Source: Actimicrobium sp. CCC2.4
Lineage (GTDB): Bacteria > Pseudomonadota > Gammaproteobacteria > Burkholderiales > Burkholderiaceae_D
NCBI RefSeq assembly: GCF_034347385.1
Contig: NZ_CP133777.1
Span: 1,302,001 to 1,366,000 of the forward strand
DNA: 64,000 nucleotides
Direction of reading: 5' to 3'
The notes below the pieces were generated by a model. That model saw only the letters and a program-made list of their open reading frames with translations, did not search any database and was not told the DNA's origin. The number at the start of each line of letters is the position of its first letter. The first letter of the stretch is position 1. Shown in pieces: positions 62,605 through 64,000 of the stretch. The position numbers and the translations under genes were made by a program.

Positions 62605-64000
62605 ATGCTGCGGCGGGCACGTCTGCGCGCCGGCGCTATCCTCGCTGTCATGCTGTTACTGGCGAGCACGGCTACACCGGCCCAGACTGCCGGTTATGCG
62701 GTCGAGGTCAGCGGTGCCGGAGCGCTGACCGGTCTGCTCAATGATTTTCTGGATATCCGTCGTCGCGCCGCCGATCCTGCCATCGATGCCGGCGAACTGC
62801 AGCGCCTGGCCGCAGCAGCGCCGGCCCAGGTCCGCGAATTGCTCGCTACCGAAGGGTATTTTTCGCCGGCGGTGAAGCAGGAAGTGCTGGCCGATGGCGG
62901 GCAACCGCTGGTGCGACTGACTGTTGATCCGGGCACAGTGACCCGCATCGATTCCGTTGACGTGCGCTTTGCCGGCGCGATTGCGCAGGGCGATGGCAAC
63001 GATACCGAACGCATGGCACGCCTGCGCCGGCAATGGAGTCTGGGCGGCGGCGCAGTATTCCGCCAGGCCGACTGGGACGACGCCAAATCCGTCCTGCTGA
63101 AAAACCTGCTCGCACGTGATTACCCGGCCGCCCGCATCGTGCAAAGTGCGGCGGTCATCGACCCGGTGCGTCACAGCGCCGCCTTGACCATCGATGTCGA
63201 TTCCGGACCACCGTTTACGTTCGGCACCTTGCAGGTGAACGGCCTGAGCCGCTACCCGCAAAGTCGCATCGACCGGCTTAACCCTATCGTGCCGGGCGAA
63301 CGCTATGCGCAGGACCGGCTCAATGAATTGCAGGCGCGCTTGCAGGAAAGTGGTTATTTCAAGTCGGTGATTGCGACCATCGATGCCGATCCGGCTACAC
63401 CGGCGGCCGTGCCGGTGCGGGTGGATGTCAACGAAAACGAGCGGCGCCGCTTGCAGTTGGGTGGTGGTTTTTCGACCGATACCGGACCGCGCTTGCAAGC
63501 CAAGTTCCTCGACAGGAATTTTCTGTCGCGCGACTGGCGTCTCGAATCCGAATTGCGTATCGACCGCGGAACTCCGCTGCTGGCAGCCGAAGTGACGCTG
63601 CCGCCGCTGGACAATGGCTGGACGCCGAGCGTGGCCGGGCGCTTCGAGCGGTCCGATCTCTCCGGCGAGGTCAGCGACAAGATCCGCAACGATGCGCGTC
63701 TGACCAGTCCGGATCGCAATAACGAGCAGGTCATTGGCGTGTCGTTCCTGGCTGAACGCCAGCGCATCGACGACGCCGCCATCAACAACCGCCATGCGTT
63801 GATCGCCACCCATACTTTTACCCGCCGCCGGGTTGACAACTTGCTTGATCCGCGGCGCGGTTATGTGGCGGCGCTCGAGCTTGGTGCGGGTGTGCGCGGG
63901 GTGCTGACCGAACAAAGCCTGGTGCGCGTGGTCGGCCGCGTGACGTGGCTGGAACCCTGGACGCGCGAATGGAAAACCGTGCTGCGTGCGCAGGTCGGGC
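62605..64000 (+). CDS. tamA: TamA-like Omp85 outer-membrane assembly protein (3' part outside window)
   Basis: The visible ~465 residues begin with a signal peptide (LRRARLRAGAILAVMLLLASTATPAQ) and contain POTRA-type domains (VRELLATEGYFSPAVKQEVL, LLARDYPAARIVQSAAVI, GLSRYPQSRIDRLNPIVPGERYAQDRLNELQARLQESGYFKSV) followed by barrel strands (LQLGGGFSTDTGPRLQAKFLDRNFLSRDW). This is the layout of TamA, which assembles autotransporters and helps envelope lipid transport with TamB. In-frame ATGs at 62551 and 62560 are alternatives. The right window edge removes the barrel end. Confidence 0.87.
   Translation, partial: MLRRARLRAGAILAVMLLLASTATPAQTAGYAVEVSGAGALTGLLNDFLDIRRRAADPAIDAGELQRLAAAAPAQVRELLATEGYFSPAVKQEVLADGGQPLVRLTVDPGTVTRIDSVDVRFAGAIAQGDGNDTERMARLRRQWSLGGGAVFRQADWDDAKSVLLKNLLARDYPAARIVQSAAVIDPVRHSAALTIDVDSGPPFTFGTLQVNGLSRYPQSRIDRLNPIVPGERYAQDRLNELQARLQESGYFKSVIATIDADPATPAAVPVRVDVNENERRRLQLGGGFSTDTGPRLQAKFLDRNFLSRDWRLESELRIDRGTPLLAAEVTLPPLDNGWTPSVAGRFERSDLSGEVSDKIRNDARLTSPDRNNEQVIGVSFLAERQRIDDAAINNRHALIATHTFTRRRVDNLLDPRRGYVAALELGAGVRGVLTEQSLVRVVGRVTWLEPWTREWKTVLRAQVG

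Overview
The window is GC-rich, densely coding DNA from a Gram-negative proteobacterium. A betaproteobacterium of the Burkholderiales, probably near Oxalobacteraceae, fits best. The clues are TamA/Omp85, OmpW and DcaP-type outer-membrane proteins, MsrPQ, a two-subunit AruFG arginine succinyltransferase, a ~1,580-residue NAD-glutamate dehydrogenase, a PHB-depolymerase-type esterase, and families of intergenic palindromic repeats. The genus is inferred from gene content only. No rRNA, tRNA, CRISPR array, phage or intact insertion sequence was seen.

Layout. 1-5.1 kb (minus): a periplasmic dehydrogenase operon (PQQ-type dehydrogenase cut by the left edge, GMC flavoprotein, Tat-exported small subunit) with a ribbon-helix-helix protein, a glyoxalase and a SOUL protein. 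5.3-7.8 kb: an OmpW porin, a self-inhibited Fic protein behind three copies of an 11-bp repeat, and a 168-bp perfect-ended palindromic element at the fic stop codon. 7.8-12.2 kb: an Lrp-type regulator divergent from a lysine-to-2-hydroxyglutarate operon (lysine dehydrogenase-like, ALDH7, HglS). 12.2-13.1 kb: a spherulin-4-like secreted protein behind a c-di-GMP-I (GEMM) riboswitch. 13.2-21.1 kb: assorted metabolic genes, an orphan VapB-type antitoxin whose end lies in a repeat, and an intact vapBC. 21.1-38.3 kb: an ArgR/AraC-type regulator and a complete arginine succinyltransferase (AST) pathway with its own ABC importer, a DcaP-type porin, NAD-glutamate dehydrogenase and a translationally coupled astE. 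38.4-45.7 kb: a Dcp peptidase, a ~1-kb composite palindromic repeat with a hexanucleotide tandem array in its centre, a glycolipid glycosyltransferase operon, a LuxR regulator and a PHB-depolymerase-like esterase. 46.0-51.1 kb: cytochrome c peroxidase, msrPQ, cupredoxin, cytochrome c, and a chemoreceptor broken by one amber codon. 51.2-55.4 kb: a candidate RiPP cluster. 55.4-62.4 kb (minus): a tightly overlapping six-gene c-di-GMP/two-component signalling operon. 62.6 kb to the end: tamA, cut by the right edge.

How it works together. Arginine enters through the porin and ABC importer, AST turns it into glutamate, and GdhB deaminates that glutamate to 2-oxoglutarate. Lysine is likewise taken to a C5 hydroxyacid. 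The most novel part is the RiPP-like cluster: a 66-residue precursor with a His-x-Ser-rich segment in its interior, a radical SAM/SPASM maturase, an HExxH peptide-modification protein, an HD-domain protein and a small protein resembling ADP-ribosyltransferase-fold families. The c-di-GMP riboswitch and the EAL/HD-GYP operon suggest that c-di-GMP controls surface behaviour here.
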